A stretch of DNA of 64,000 bases, from the NCBI RefSeq assembly GCF_000389635.1, contig NC_021182.1, positions 2,914,001 to 2,978,000 on the forward strand. The letters are read 5' to 3'. Position numbers and translations under genes: made by a program. Positions 53,890 to 64,000 of this stretch are shown here, in pieces; position 1 is the stretch's first letter, and every line of letters begins with the position of its first letter. This stretch comes from Clostridium pasteurianum BC1 (GTDB taxonomy: Bacteria; Bacillota; Clostridia; Clostridiales; Clostridiaceae). The notes beneath the pieces were generated by a model. That model was not told where the DNA came from, made no database searches, and worked only from the letters and a program-made list of their open reading frames with translations.

Positions 53890-53918
53890 AAAAATCTCGA
53901 GAAATCAATCTCGAGACT
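53890..53918 (-). terminator. Terminator after the APC permease gene
   Basis: Minus strand TCTCGAG-ATTGATTT-CTCGAGA followed by TTTTTATT. Confidence 0.8.
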
Positions 53919-53923
53919 TAAAT

Positions 53924-55761
53924 TTATTCATTTATTATATAAGGTATAGTAGTCAAGGCAATGTTTCTTCTGTTTAGAAGCACACTTTTCACAAAAAGTG
54001 AAGTTTGATTATGAAGAGCATGATGCCACCACTTTTTAACTACAAACTGAGGCATTACAACTGTTATGGTATCTTTAGGTCCTAAAACAAATTCCTCCGA
54101 CTCTATAAACTTAACAGAGGTCCTACTAAACTTCTATAAGGAGAACTCTTTATAGTAAGTGGGATACCTACATTGTATTCCTGCCATCTCTTTTTTAATT
54201 TTTCTGTGGATTCTACATCTACAGATACATGAAAAACAATAATATCCTCTGATAAGGCTCTAGCATAATTAAGAGATTTTAAGAAGGATTTATTTAAAGT
54301 GTCTATAGGAACGATAACATAATTTCTGTTGGCCCCATAATGTATTTCCTTGGGTTTTATATCAAGCGGAAGTCTAAGGGAATCTGCCACCTTATTATAA
54401 TGATTCTTAATTCTCATCATTATAAATACTAATATGGGTATTAACAGACATACAATCCATGCACCATGTACAAATTTAGTAACTCCTATTACAATAGCCG
54501 TAATACAGGTTATTAGGGCTCCAAAACCATTTATAAAAGCTTTATGCCTCCAATTTCCTTCCTTTTTTCTAAGCCATCTCATTAACATTCCTGATTGTGA
54601 AAGGGTAAAGGATATGAAAACTCCAACAGCATATAACGGCAGCAAATAATGGTTTTCACCGTTAAAATGTATGAGCAATATACTGGCCGCTACAGCTAAA
54701 ACTACGATACCATTGGAAAAGCTCAATCTAGTTCCTCTCTTGGAAAGTTGCCTTGGTGCATATCCATCCCTTGAAATTATGGATAATAAAAAAGGAAAAT
54801 CCGCATAAGCAGTATTGGCAGCCATAATAAGTATTAAAGCAGTAGTTCCCTGAATCACATAAAACATAAATCCATTTCCAAATACTTCTGTAGCAATTTG
54901 TGATATAACTGTTCTATCAAGGCTTGGAACTGCCTGATACATTGTAGCAAGATAGGATATACCTGTAAATAATACAAAGGCAATGCATCCTAACATTAAA
55001 AGCACTTTTTTTGCATTTTTTTGGCAAGGTTCCTTAAAGTTAGGGATACCATCACTTACGGCTTCCACACCAGTTACAGCAGTACATCCACCTGCAAAAG
55101 CCTTTAAGAATACAAGAAAAGTAAGTTGTCCAGCAAAGTCCGGTAATTTTTCTATGGCTTTAGGAGTATATCCAAAAACTTTTACCCTTACAATACCCAC
55201 TACTATCATAATTATCATGCTTATAATAAACAAATAGGTTGGAATTCCAAAAAGCCTTGCAGAATCTTTAAGCCCTCTAAGATTACCAATGGTCATTATA
55301 ATTACAATTATAAGACATATAGTGACCTTATAATGTAAAAGCTCTGGTATTGCTGAGGTAATTGCACTGGCTCCTGATGAGACACTTACTGCTACTGTTA
55401 AGACATAGTCTATGCAAAGAGAAGCACTGGCAATAAGGCTTGGAATTGTACCTAAATTATCCTTAGCAACTATATAAGATCCTCCACCCTTTGGATAACT
55501 ATCTATAGTTTGTCTATAAGAAAACATAAGTATAAACAAAAGCAAAACTATTGAAAGAGCCACATAGAGCATCTTCTGAAATGCCATGATTCCAATAGCA
55601 GGAACCAGTATCCAAAGTATTTCTTCTCCAGCGTAGGCCACTGAAGAAATAGCATCACTTGAAAGAATTGGCAATCCCCAAAACACATTAAATTTTTCAG
55701 CTTTTAATTCCTCTGTTTTTAGAGATTTACCTAATAAAAAACCTTTTATTTTGTTAAACAT
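53924..55761 (-). pseudogene. APC-superfamily amino acid permease, single-base frameshift near the 3' end
   Basis: A 12-helix permease (SDAISSVAYAGEEILWIL, YPKGGGSYIVAKDNLG, ASASLCIDYVLTVAVSVSSG, GGCTAVTGVEAVSDGIPNF) of about 610 residues followed by a soluble UspA-like C-terminal region. The frame closes early after SLVGPLLSL (stop at 54103), but shifting by one base at about 54113-54118 restores GPL-VKFIESEEFVLGPKDTI, and the reading then runs to TAA at 53924 (ending LTTIPYIINE). So one base is missing from a CTnGTTAAG context. The membrane part (to residue about 470) is intact; the shift removes only the cytoplasmic tail. Either a real late frameshift or a sequence error. Confidence 0.85.
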
Positions 55762-56023
55762 CTTCCACCTCTAGTAAAAACTTTTCATCTTCTTTGTGCA
55801 TTTTACAAATATCTACACATCTAAAAATAAATCATAACAAAGTATGCCACTATACCGAGTAATTATTTTTTCAGATATCTTAAATAAAGTATCACTAGTT
55901 GATTATATCTTACAAATAACATTTATTAAAACTATTTATCAGTGTAAATTTTCTCTAAATAGCTCATATAAACTATTTATTTTTATATATCATAGAATTA
56001 AATGCACTTAACTCCTTTTTTCA

Positions 56024-56590
56024 TCATTTTGCAGTTCTTTCTACAAAATTTAATAGCATTCCTTCTTTTAAGTTATCTGCTTTAGCTTTACCAACTATTT
56101 TTTCTGTTAATTTTAATCCAAAGTATATAGCAGTAGCAGGACCTCTGCTGGTAATAATATTTTTATCTTCCACCACTATGTCTTCTATATAATCAGCTGC
56201 CTTTAGTTCTTCTTTAAAATCTGGATAAGAAGTTATTTTATGTTTCCTATAGATATCAGCTTCCTTCAAGACAATAGGGGCAGCACAAATTGCTGCAACA
56301 ATTTTATTATCCTCATAAAAATTCTTTACTATTTCTATAACTCTTTTATTTTCTTTAAGATTTTTTGCTCCAGGCATACCTCCAGGAAGTACTACTGCAC
56401 CATATTCATTTTTATTAATTTCTTCTATTAATTTATCTGCCTTTACTTCAATGCCATGAGACCCTTTTACAAAACTGCCAGCTATGGAACAGGTATCACA
56501 TTTAATATTTGCCCTTCTCAGTATATCCACTACAGTAAATGCTTCTATTTCCTCAAATCCTTCTGCAATAAATAATAAAACATCAATCAT
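56024..56590 (-). CDS. DJ-1/PfpI family protein
   Basis: 188 residues of the DJ-1 type: VLLFIAEGFEEIEAFTVVDILRRA at the start, VVLPGGMPGAKNLKEN, and the nucleophile elbow VAAICAAPIVLKEA with Cys, then ITSRGPATAIYFGLKL. Family members act as deglycase/chaperone-like stress proteins (YajL/ThiJ type). The ATG at 56590 follows GGGAGAG; the longer frame adds 15 unrelated residues. Confidence 0.9.
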   Translation of the reverse strand: MIDVLLFIAEGFEEIEAFTVVDILRRANIKCDTCSIAGSFVKGSHGIEVKADKLIEEINKNEYGAVVLPGGMPGAKNLKENKRVIEIVKNFYEDNKIVAAICAAPIVLKEADIYRKHKITSYPDFKEELKAADYIEDIVVEDKNIITSRGPATAIYFGLKLTEKIVGKAKADNLKEGMLLNFVERTAK

Positions 56591-56667
56591 ATTTAGACTC
56601 TCCCTCCATAATCTTTCATTTTCTTTAATATACACCTGACTATATTACTTCCTTTGACTTTTAACCT

Positions 56668-59553
56668 TTATCTTTTTTTAATTTTTATTTCCCTTATGTA
56701 ATCTCCCATAAGTACAAGCATTATATTTTTTCCTCTTCCTGCCCTGTTTTGAAGTTTAAACTCCTCAAGAGGTATAACTTTACTTTCCTTATTCTTGGAT
56801 TTTACAGTAACGACTTTATACTCCTCACGGCATAGAAAACCATATAAAGCTTCATCTTCCTCATCCAAACTTATGCCTGTTACTCCTGAAGCAATTTTAC
56901 CCATGTAACTTATGTTCTTGGACAAAAACCTTATACTCATTCCCTTTAAAGTAATAATTATAATATCATTATCTTTTTCTTTATTTAAAAATTCAACGTT
57001 TATTAATGTATCCTTACCTCTAAATTTGTAGGCAATAGTACTGGTATTCTCCATTTTAAATTCTTCTAAAGCTGTTTTCTTAATCAATCCATTTTTTGTA
57101 AAGAAATATACATCTATAAGTTCCTTGAAGTCTTTTACAGAAATTATATTCAGTATTTTTTCAGACTTTCCATCAAAATCTTCGTTAATTTCTTCTATAT
57201 TTATGCCTTCACTATCCATGTTTTGCAAAAATAAAGCTGGTATATATAATAACTTTCCTGTATTAGTAAAAAATAAAATGGTGCTTGAGGAATCTGTGTT
57301 ACATTCCTTTACACTAGGATTATTTTTAATTTTATCCTCTACTTTTATATTTCCATTACTACTTACGCTGACTTTAAAGGTTTTAAAACTGTATTCATTA
57401 TTAAACTCCACCCTTGTAATGCTATCCTTATTTGGAAGATTAAAAAGTTTTGTACCAAAGTTATTTCTTTCGGATTCCTCAAGTATTGGTTCTTCTATGG
57501 TAAATTGAAAATTTAATTTTGTTTCAATAGTTAAAAATTTCTCTTTTCTGTTTTTTTCTACCAATTCTATGAAAATGAGACTTTCCTCGTTCCTTATTTT
57601 TAACGCCATAATTTTAGAATAATTTGAGTTAAATTTATCTAAGGATATTTTCTTTATAAATCCTCTATCAGTTATAAAAATCAGATCCTCTTGAGAAAGA
57701 ATATTTTCTATAGAAAATACATTTACTATATGCTCTTTCTCCAGGTCTAAGGCTCTTATAAGGGTATCCAACCTCTCTCCCTTTTCTTTCCACTTGTATT
57801 CAGGTATGGCATTTCCCTTTATCTGATACATATTCCCTTTATCTGTAAAAAACATAATTGTATGCTTTGTATTAGAATCAAGTAGAAATTTGTTATAATC
57901 CCCTTCCCTGTACTCTATATCTTCTACATTGGTGTTAGATCTGCCATAAGTCTTTTGAGATATTCTCTTTGTATATCCTTCCTTTGATATAGTAACTACA
58001 ATATCTTCTACTACAATTAACTCCTCCAGGTCTATTTTTGCTTCCTCTTCATTTTCAATTATCTCCGTGCGCCTGTCATCGCCATATTTTTCCCTTACTT
58101 CTTTCAACTCATTTTTTATAACCTTCAGTAATTCTTTTTCCTTTTCAAGAATATTTTTCAGCTTTTTAATTACCTTTTCCAATTCTCTATATTCTTTTTC
58201 AAAGGTTTTTATCTCAAGACCTGTAAGTCTGTATAACATGAGCTCCACTATTGCCTGTGCCTGAATTTCTGTAAATTCATACTCTTTCACTAAATTATCG
58301 ATAGAATCTTTCTTGGATTTTGAAGCCCTTATAGTAGCAATTATATCATCCAATATATCTATAGCTTTAATAAAGCCCTGTACTATGTGAAATCTTTTTT
58401 CGGCCATTTCCAGTTCTTTTTCAGTTCTTCTTTTAATTACATCTTTTTGGTGTTCAACATAGTATTTTAAAATAGTTTTAAGTCCCATAGTAAGTGGCTT
58501 GCCATTAGCCAGAGCTACCATATTAAAGCTTACATTGCATTGAAGCTCTGTCTTTTTAAAAAGATATTTTTGTACCTTTTCAACCTCTTCTTTAGATAAA
58601 GTCTTCTTAAATTCTATAACAGCTCTTATTCCAGATCTATCAGATTCATCTCTAATATCTGCAATACCTTCTAATGCCTTTTGGTGTCTTTTATCTCCTG
58701 TCATTTCAGAAATAGTCTGTAGTATTTTAGCTTTATTTCTCCTATAGGGAAATTCCGTTATAACAATTCCATATCTGCCATTTTCCAATTCTTCTATACT
58801 GGTCTTTGATCTTAAAGTAACTTTTCCCTCTCCGGTTTCATAAGCAGATAAAAGTGATTCCGCTCCTATCAGTATACCTCCAGTAGGTAAATCCGGTCCT
58901 TTTATATACTCCATGAGCTCCCTTGTGGTAACTTCATTATTATCTATGTACAAAAGCGCTGCATCTATAACTTCTCTCAAATTATGAGGAGGTATGTTTG
59001 TTGCAAGACCTACTGCAATACCAAAGGCTCCATTTACTAAAAGATTAGGATATTTAGCTGGAAGCACCTCTGGTTCAAGCTCTGAGGCAGAATAATTGTC
59101 TACCATGTTCACCACATCTTTGTCCATATCCTTAAGCATTTCCATGGCATTAGGTGTAAGCCTGGCTTCTGTATAACGCATGGCAGCGGCATTATCACCA
59201 TCCTGACTTCCCCAGTTTCCATGTCCATCTATAAGTGGATACCTGGTGGTAAAACTTTGCGCAAGTATAACCATAGCATCATAAACAGAGGTATCTCCAT
59301 GAGGATGATATTTCCCAAGAATATCTCCTACTATTCTTGCAGATTTATAATAGGGCTTATCAGGAAATGCCTTCATCATATAGGCACCATATAAAATTCT
59401 TCTATGAACAGGTTTTAGCCCATCCCGAACATCTGGCAGTGCTCTGTCTTTTGCTACCTCCACAGCATAGGGCAAATAATTATCTGGCATAGCCTCTTCT
59501 AAGGGGACATTAATTATATTATTATCTTTTGGTATATCCATCTTCTTAGCCAC
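56668..59553 (-). CDS. parC: DNA topoisomerase IV subunit A (type IIA topoisomerase A subunit)
   Basis: DNA-cleaving subunit. Quinolone-region motif [16 protein letters not shown], catalytic Tyr in [15 protein letters not shown], tower and long coiled coil (residues about 330-480), then a degenerate beta-pinwheel C-terminus. 961 residues. A strict GyrA box (QRRGGKG) is missing; only NRAGRGKN appears near the end, which favours topoisomerase IV over gyrase. GTG start at 59553 after GGAGG. Follows its partner subunit with a short repeat between. Confidence 0.88.
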   Translation of the reverse strand: MAKKMDIPKDNNIINVPLEEAMPDNYLPYAVEVAKDRALPDVRDGLKPVHRRILYGAYMMKAFPDKPYYKSARIVGDILGKYHPHGDTSVYDAMVILAQSFTTRYPLIDGHGNWGSQDGDNAAAMRYTEARLTPNAMEMLKDMDKDVVNMVDNYSASELEPEVLPAKYPNLLVNGAFGIAVGLATNIPPHNLREVIDAALLYIDNNEVTTRELMEYIKGPDLPTGGILIGAESLLSAYETGEGKVTLRSKTSIEELENGRYGIVITEFPYRRNKAKILQTISEMTGDKRHQKALEGIADIRDESDRSGIRAVIEFKKTLSKEEVEKVQKYLFKKTELQCNVSFNMVALANGKPLTMGLKTILKYYVEHQKDVIKRRTEKELEMAEKRFHIVQGFIKAIDILDDIIATIRASKSKKDSIDNLVKEYEFTEIQAQAIVELMLYRLTGLEIKTFEKEYRELEKVIKKLKNILEKEKELLKVIKNELKEVREKYGDDRRTEIIENEEEAKIDLEELIVVEDIVVTISKEGYTKRISQKTYGRSNTNVEDIEYREGDYNKFLLDSNTKHTIMFFTDKGNMYQIKGNAIPEYKWKEKGERLDTLIRALDLEKEHIVNVFSIENILSQEDLIFITDRGFIKKISLDKFNSNYSKIMALKIRNEESLIFIELVEKNRKEKFLTIETKLNFQFTIEEPILEESERNNFGTKLFNLPNKDSITRVEFNNEYSFKTFKVSVSSNGNIKVEDKIKNNPSVKECNTDSSSTILFFTNTGKLLYIPALFLQNMDSEGINIEEINEDFDGKSEKILNIISVKDFKELIDVYFFTKNGLIKKTALEEFKMENTSTIAYKFRGKDTLINVEFLNKEKDNDIIIITLKGMSIRFLSKNISYMGKIASGVTGISLDEEDEALYGFLCREEYKVVTVKSKNKESKVIPLEEFKLQNRAGRGKNIMLVLMGDYIREIKIKKR

Positions 59554-59570
59554 GTAATTTCCTCCATTAA

Positions 59571-59616
59571 TGCATATTCAAATTAATAACTACTCACTAT
59601 TTATTTTTACATGCCT
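59571..59616. repeat. AGGCAT-bounded repeat, minimal copy (46 bp)
   Basis: TGCATATTCAAATTAATAAC then TTTATTTTTACATGCCTA: just the two inverted ends of the 160-bp element joined together, lying between parE and parC. Confidence 0.6.
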
Positions 59617-59620
59617 AAAT

Positions 59621-61576
59621 TTAAAATTCTGCGTATTTATACATATAATTTTTTCTAGGCTCCACTATATCTCCCATTAAAAGAGATACCATTTTTTCTG
59701 CCTTTGCAGCATCTTCAATGGTTACTCTTTGCAGTGTTCTTGTAGTTGGATTTAAGGTAGTATCCCAAAGCTGATCGGGATTCATTTCTCCAAGGCCCTT
59801 ATATCTTTGTATTAGCGCTCCTTTTCCCACCTGTTTTTTTGCCTCAGCTAGCTCACCATCAGAATAGGCATATTTTATCACCTCTTTATTTTTAACCTCC
59901 TTATATACCTTATAAAGAGGGGGAAGAGCAATATACAAATGCCCATTAGCAATAAGCGGTCTCATATATCTATATAGATAAGTCATCCAGAGAGTTCTTA
60001 TATGATAGCCATCCACGTCTGCATCACTCATTATTATAATTTTATCGTATTTTAAATTGTTTTCTCTATAATTATCTAATACACCTGTACCAACTGCCGC
60101 AGTAAAAATTTTAAGTTCCTCGCTGGCAAGGACATTTTCTAATTTCTGCTTTTCAGTATTCATAATTTTACCTTTAGAGGGCATAATGGTTTGAAACCTT
60201 CTGTCTCTTGCCTGTTTTGCACTACCTCCCGCAGAGTCCCCTTCTACAATTATAAATTCAGCTACAGAGGAATCCTTAAGAGTACAAACTGCTACTTTAC
60301 CAGCTAAAGGAGCTGCACCCTTCCCTATTTTCTTTTTTTCGGCCTCATTTATCTTCTTTATCTTTTCCCTTCTGGTGAAGGCTTGTATTGCATTATTTAT
60401 AATAGCTACAGCTAACTCCCTATTATCTTCAATCCATTCACAAAGTTTTGTATAGGCAAGGTCATTCATCATAGTAGCTGATTCGCTATTTCCAAGCTTT
60501 GTCTTAGTTTGTCCCTCAAAAATTGGATTTGATAATTTTATTTTTATTATGGCTGTCATTCCCTCTCTTAAATCATCACCATCAAATTCTTTATCCTTTT
60601 CCTTTAAGAGATTTAATTTTTTTGCCCATTCTTTAAAGGCTCTAGTCATTCCAGTTTTAAAGCCAGTTTCATGAGTTCCTGCCTCTGTGGTAGGTATATT
60701 ATTTACATAACTAGCTATGTATTCTGTGGTTGAATCCGTAAATTGCATGCAAACTTCTGCCTGCATATATATTTTACTTATTTCTCTTTCCCCTTCAAAT
60801 ATAATAGGATCCTTGTGAAGTGGAGTTTTGCTTTCATTTAAATAATCTATAAAATCTAAAAGACCTCTTTCAGAATGATATATCTTACTAATAGGCTCTT
60901 CTTTTCTATTATCTATTAATTCCAGTGTTATACCTTTATTTTGGAAAGCTAATTCCTGGAGCCTTTCATCTATTACTTCAAATTTAAAATCTGTAGAACT
61001 AAAAACTTTTTTATCTGGTTTAAAAGTTACAGTGGTTCCCGTTTCCTTTGTTTTACCAGCTATCTCTAGTTTTGTTACTGGTGTACCTGGCATATATTTA
61101 TCAAGAGCTTTATCAAAAGCATATTCAAATCTCTGTTTGTATATGTGGCCATTTTGACTAACTTTAACTTCCAGCCATTCAGAAAGTGCATTAACTACTG
61201 CTGCACCAACACCATGAAGTCCACCAGAGGTTTTGTAGTTCTTATTATCAAATTTCCCTCCAGTGTGAAGCTCTGTATATACCATTTCAACCCCGGATTT
61301 CTTCTTAATTGGGTGGATTCCGGTTGGTATACCTCTTCCATTATCAGAAATGGTGACACTTTTGTCCTGATTTAATGTGACAGTAGCCTTATTACCAAAG
61401 CCATTGGATATCTCATCTATGGCGTTATCTAATATTTCCCATATGCAATGATGTAATCCCTTTGTTCCAGTGGAACCAATATACATGCCGGGTCTTATTC
61501 TCACTGGTTCTAGTTTTTCAAGAGATGTAAGGGATAGTACATCATAATCCTGTTCTCTTTCATTTTCTAAATTCAT
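59621..61576 (-). CDS. parE: DNA topoisomerase IV subunit B (ATPase subunit)
   Basis: GHKL ATPase and Toprim subunit. HHCIWEILDNAIDEISNGFG, GRGIPTGIHP, GLHGVGAAVVNALSEWL, then Toprim motifs EGDSAGGSAKQARDRRFQ and MSDADVDGYHIRTL, ending in the short ParE-type tail RYKGLGEMNPDQLWDTTLNP. About 651 residues, no gyrase-specific insert. GGAGG lies inside the longest frame, so ATG at 61576 is the likeliest start, though ATG at 61585 is possible. Confidence 0.9.
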   Translation of the reverse strand: MNLENEREQDYDVLSLTSLEKLEPVRIRPGMYIGSTGTKGLHHCIWEILDNAIDEISNGFGNKATVTLNQDKSVTISDNGRGIPTGIHPIKKKSGVEMVYTELHTGGKFDNKNYKTSGGLHGVGAAVVNALSEWLEVKVSQNGHIYKQRFEYAFDKALDKYMPGTPVTKLEIAGKTKETGTTVTFKPDKKVFSSTDFKFEVIDERLQELAFQNKGITLELIDNRKEEPISKIYHSERGLLDFIDYLNESKTPLHKDPIIFEGEREISKIYMQAEVCMQFTDSTTEYIASYVNNIPTTEAGTHETGFKTGMTRAFKEWAKKLNLLKEKDKEFDGDDLREGMTAIIKIKLSNPIFEGQTKTKLGNSESATMMNDLAYTKLCEWIEDNRELAVAIINNAIQAFTRREKIKKINEAEKKKIGKGAAPLAGKVAVCTLKDSSVAEFIIVEGDSAGGSAKQARDRRFQTIMPSKGKIMNTEKQKLENVLASEELKIFTAAVGTGVLDNYRENNLKYDKIIIMSDADVDGYHIRTLWMTYLYRYMRPLIANGHLYIALPPLYKVYKEVKNKEVIKYAYSDGELAEAKKQVGKGALIQRYKGLGEMNPDQLWDTTLNPTTRTLQRVTIEDAAKAEKMVSLLMGDIVEPRKNYMYKYAEF

Positions 61577-61734
61577 GTTATTCATTTCCTCCATATAAGC
61601 ATATTAAAGAAATCAGGTAAAAGATAACACTACCTTACATATTACCTTTCACTTTTATTTTCATTTTCTATGCATTAATTCATATATTGCCCCTACATTT
61701 ACAAATTATCAATCTATTTTTACTTTATTATTTT

Positions 61735-61894
61735 AGGCATATTCAAATAAATAACTAGTCAGTATGTTAGCCTATTTTGAATCCTACTGCGTCAGCAGAA
61801 CCCTCAGATAGCCCACTATCCTCGGAACCTTTTTCCTTGTATGATTCAAAATATTCGTCGCATCTTTGACTTACTATTTATTTTCACATGCCTT
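61735..61894. repeat. AGGCAT-bounded palindromic repeat, full copy B (160 bp)
   Basis: Opens AGGCATATTCAAATAAATA and closes TTATTTTCACATGCCTT; central ATTTTGAATC/GATTCAAAATA stem enclosing GGAACC and CTATC/GATAG elements. Reverse-orientation copy of 25137-25296, same length. The gap 61577-62077 otherwise contains only the terminator at 61929. Confidence 0.85.
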
Positions 61895-61928
61895 AATTGA
61901 TTATAAAAGCAAAATATTTATCAAATAT

Positions 61929-61953
61929 AAAAAACCGAAGCATTTCGGTTTTT
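61929..61953. terminator. Rho-independent terminator
   Basis: AAAAACCGAA-GCA-TTTCGGTTTTT with T-rich tails on both strands; probably ends the transcript of the 62078-62458 gene. Confidence 0.8.
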
Positions 61954-62077
61954 ATATTTTTACATTAAATTCTAATTGATTATTCACAATTCATCAAGAA
62001 AATTTTTTATAAAATATTTTTAATTTAGTAAAATAGTTGAATAAAATCAAATAGTATTTAAACATTAAGCTAGATGA

Positions 62078-62458
62078 CTATTCAATTAAATTAGTAGCAG
62101 GTAATGTAGCGCAAATTAATTTTATAATATGTTTAATAGCTTTATCACTAATAGTACTTTTTAAATTCAGATTTTCAATCAATTCTTTAGAAATTAGCAG
62201 CGCTTTTTCTTCCTTTACATCATTATAGTCTGTTTTAAAATTTTCTTCAACAAAAATTACAGCTTCACCAATAGCCCTTAATATGTTTTTTATAGTTTTC
62301 TCTGTAGTCTCCTCAGTTTCCAACTTCAAAATATTAGCAGTTATACCATAATAATCTTCCTTAATTTTAGCATCCTTTTCCTTTAATAAGTATACAAAAT
62401 ATGAAATTCCAAGCACTATAGCAACTAATAATATATATTGAACTATTATTTCTAACAT
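62078..62458 (-). CDS. Small membrane protein, holin-like (LL-H type?)
   Basis: 126 residues with one N-terminal membrane segment (ILLVAIVLGISYFVYLL) followed by a charged, helical cytoplasmic part (NILRAIGEAVIFVEENFKTD, then KALLISKELIENL). This layout resembles LL-H family phage holins, but no lysin or other phage gene is nearby, so the function is open. The ATG at 62458 follows AAGGAG by 8 bases. Confidence 0.5.
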   Translation of the reverse strand: MLEIIVQYILLVAIVLGISYFVYLLKEKDAKIKEDYYGITANILKLETEETTEKTIKNILRAIGEAVIFVEENFKTDYNDVKEEKALLISKELIENLNLKSTISDKAIKHIIKLICATLPATNLIE

Positions 62459-62562
62459 AGGAATCACTCCTTAAACAATTACATATATCCATACATTAAA
62501 TATCTATCTAATATTGATATATGCAGTAGTTTTAGAACATGTACCTCTAAAATTAATAGAAG

Positions 62563-62613
62563 GAAAAAAGAGGCGTCTCTCCTGCATAATAATGCATCTT
62601 GAGACAACCTCTT
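62563..62613 (-). terminator. Terminator of the PTS gene
   Basis: Minus strand GAGGTTGTCTC...GAGACGCCTC enclosing ATGCATTATTATGCAG, followed by TTTTTTCC. Confidence 0.85.
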
Positions 62614-62632
62614 CGTAATTAAAAGTTATATT

Positions 62633-64000
62633 TTACTTAATTGTTATTATATTTTTTTGTCCACGCTTAACTTGCGTTCCTTCGCTAATTACTACACTTT
62701 TACCCTCCGGTAAATTCGTAAATACTACTGGCGTAATTATAGATGGAACCTTGTCTTTAACCTGATCAATATCAATTTTTAAAATTGTCTGCCCTGCCTT
62801 TACTTTATCATCTTGCTTAACAAGAGCTGTAAAACCTTCACCTTTAAGTTTAACAGTATCCATACCAAAATGCACTAAAAGTTCTAATCCATCTTCTGCA
62901 GTTATACCTACAGCATGTTTAGTTGGAAATAGAGTTGTTATAGTTCCATTAACCGGTGAAACCACTTCTCCATTAGCTGGTTCAATAGCAAAACCATCAC
63001 CCATCATCTTCTGTGAGAATACATCATCAGGAACTTCTGTAATACTGATTATTTTTCCATCTAAAGGAGAAACTATTTCAGAAACATCACTTAAATCTAC
63101 ATCAACTGACTTTGAAGTTTCTTCCTTTGCAGTAGGAATTGGCGTCTTTCCATTAATTATATCTTTTATTTGCCCTTTAAGATTGTCCGATTTAGGCCCA
63201 AATATTGCTTGAATATTGTTACCAATTTCCATAACACCAGCTGCCCCTAATTTTTTGAGCTGAGCCTTGTCAACATTATTAACGTCTTTGACAATTACAC
63301 GTAAACGAGTTATACAAGCATCTAAATTATCCAGATTTTCTTTTCCACCAAGTGCATTTAATATTCCATAGGCAAGATCGGTACCTTCAACAGTTCCTCC
63401 AACAGAATCTTCTGTGTCATCTTCACGACCTGGAGTTTTGAGGTTCCAAATTCTTATTGCAAATCTAAATCCAAAATAGTAAATTACTGCAAATACCAAT
63501 CCTACCGGTATTACTAGCCACCAAGCAGTTCTATTAGGTATTACTCCAAATAGTAAAAAGTCAATAACACCGCCTGAGAAAGTCATACCAATTTTAACAT
63601 GCAGAAGCTGCATTGTCATAAAGGAAAGCCCAGCAAATATACAATGAATACCAAATAACGCTGGAGCAACAAACAAGAAAGAAAATTCAAGAGGCTCTGT
63701 AATACCAGTTAAAAATGATGTTAAAGCTGCTGAAGCCATAATACCACCAACTATTGCCTTCTTTTCTGGTTTTGCTTCCTGATAAATAGCTAGTGCTGCT
63801 GCTGGCAATCCAAACATCATAAATGGGAACTTACCAGTTGTGAAAGTACCTGCTGTAAATGGTACACCATCCTTTAACTGTGCAAAGAATATTTTCTGAT
63901 CTCCATTAACCAGTTGACCTGATTTATTTACATATTCCCCAAATTGATACCAGAATGGATTATACCATATGTGATGCAATCCAAAAGGTATTAAAGCTCT
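62633..64000 (-). CDS. ptsG: Glucose-type PTS enzyme IICBA, 5' end beyond the window
   Basis: Phosphoenolpyruvate-dependent sugar transporter. The window shows the last part of the IIC membrane domain ([44 protein letters not shown]), a IIB domain with phospho-Cys in [15 protein letters not shown], and a IIA domain with phospho-His in [14 protein letters not shown]. The frame is open to the last base (RALIPFG before LHHIWYNP), so the start lies outside. Glucose or N-acetylglucosamine is the likely substrate. A GlcT/LicT-type antiterminator at 33527-34363 is a candidate regulator, but the leader cannot be seen. Confidence 0.9.
   Translation of the reverse strand, partial: RALIPFGLHHIWYNPFWYQFGEYVNKSGQLVNGDQKIFFAQLKDGVPFTAGTFTTGKFPFMMFGLPAAALAIYQEAKPEKKAIVGGIMASAALTSFLTGITEPLEFSFLFVAPALFGIHCIFAGLSFMTMQLLHVKIGMTFSGGVIDFLLFGVIPNRTAWWLVIPVGLVFAVIYYFGFRFAIRIWNLKTPGREDDTEDSVGGTVEGTDLAYGILNALGGKENLDNLDACITRLRVIVKDVNNVDKAQLKKLGAAGVMEIGNNIQAIFGPKSDNLKGQIKDIINGKTPIPTAKEETSKSVDVDLSDVSEIVSPLDGKIISITEVPDDVFSQKMMGDGFAIEPANGEVVSPVNGTITTLFPTKHAVGITAEDGLELLVHFGMDTVKLKGEGFTALVKQDDKVKAGQTILKIDIDQVKDKVPSIITPVVFTNLPEGKSVVISEGTQVKRGQKNIITIK

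Noticed and set aside
1-64000. CRISPR arrays, tRNA and rRNA genes
   Set aside because: No regularly spaced direct repeats and no tRNA- or rRNA-like segments were seen by eye on either strand.

Overview
The window is AT-rich, low-GC Gram-positive DNA with clear AAGGAGG ribosome binding sites, flagellar/chemotaxis genes in Firmicute order (fliY, cheC, cheD, csrA-fliW), two pyruvate:ferredoxin oxidoreductases, an [FeFe]-hydrogenase maturase and a DUF4317 protein. This fits a motile, strictly anaerobic Clostridium (sensu stricto, solventogen/acetogen-like); the species cannot be fixed from sequence alone. Almost every gene is on the minus strand; L-lactate dehydrogenase is the only confident plus-strand gene. 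I saw no rRNA, tRNA or CRISPR array.

Layout. 1-6.1 kb: two divergent flagellins, an ATPase-nuclease protein and a DUF4317 protein. 6.2-12.3 kb: a graveyard of mobile and broken DNA (Y1 transposase fragment fused to DprA and Rpn fragments, copies of the DUF4317 3' end, a RES-domain protein, an IS4-type transposase, a group II intron relic, an Ntn-hydrolase, a twice-stopped yjfB). 12.3-13.9 kb: the main flagellin gene, whose 3' end carries a group I intron followed by a second copy of the flagellin C-terminal codons. 14.4-22.7 kb: late flagellar operon flgM-flgN-flgK-flgL-fliW-csrA-flaG-orf-fliS-fliD-fliT. 23-33.4 kb: small orf-fapA-cheW-cheD-cheB(broken)-cheR-cheA-cheC-cheY-cheW-fliM-fliY. 33.5-46.3 kb: BglG-type antiterminator, ldh, PLP aminotransferase, HAD phosphatase, DUF1292 protein, two PFORs, flavodoxin. 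46.4-64 kb: MBL/beta-CASP nuclease, murG, recJ, hydE, M16 peptidase, a frameshifted APC permease, a DJ-1/PfpI protein, a topoisomerase IV pair, a holin-like protein and a glucose-type PTS enzyme II cut by the window edge.

How the parts work together. Five sigma-D (FliA) promoters with TAAA-N15/16-nnCGATAW spacing drive the three flagellins, the flgM operon and the fapA/che/fliMY operon, so FlgM export would gate all of them. The main flagellin leader carries a textbook CsrA hairpin (loop in ACAAGGATGT) plus a second site in its Shine-Dalgarno, matching the csrA-fliW pair encoded 4.5 kb away. At the pyruvate node, ldh has a Fur-box-like operator on its -35 element, while flavodoxin and the second PFOR share a near-duplicate promoter with a Rex-like operator at the start site; this suggests iron and NADH control of where pyruvate goes. 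The second PFOR writes arginine mainly as CGT, unlike its neighbour.

Most unusual items: the flagellin/group I intron arrangement with duplicated C-terminal codons; a 160-bp palindromic repeat family with two full and two or three deleted copies; period-7 palindromic repeats in nearly every gap of the late flagellar operon and inside the intron; and a cheB frameshift that looks like loss of one 14-nt unit of a direct repeat.
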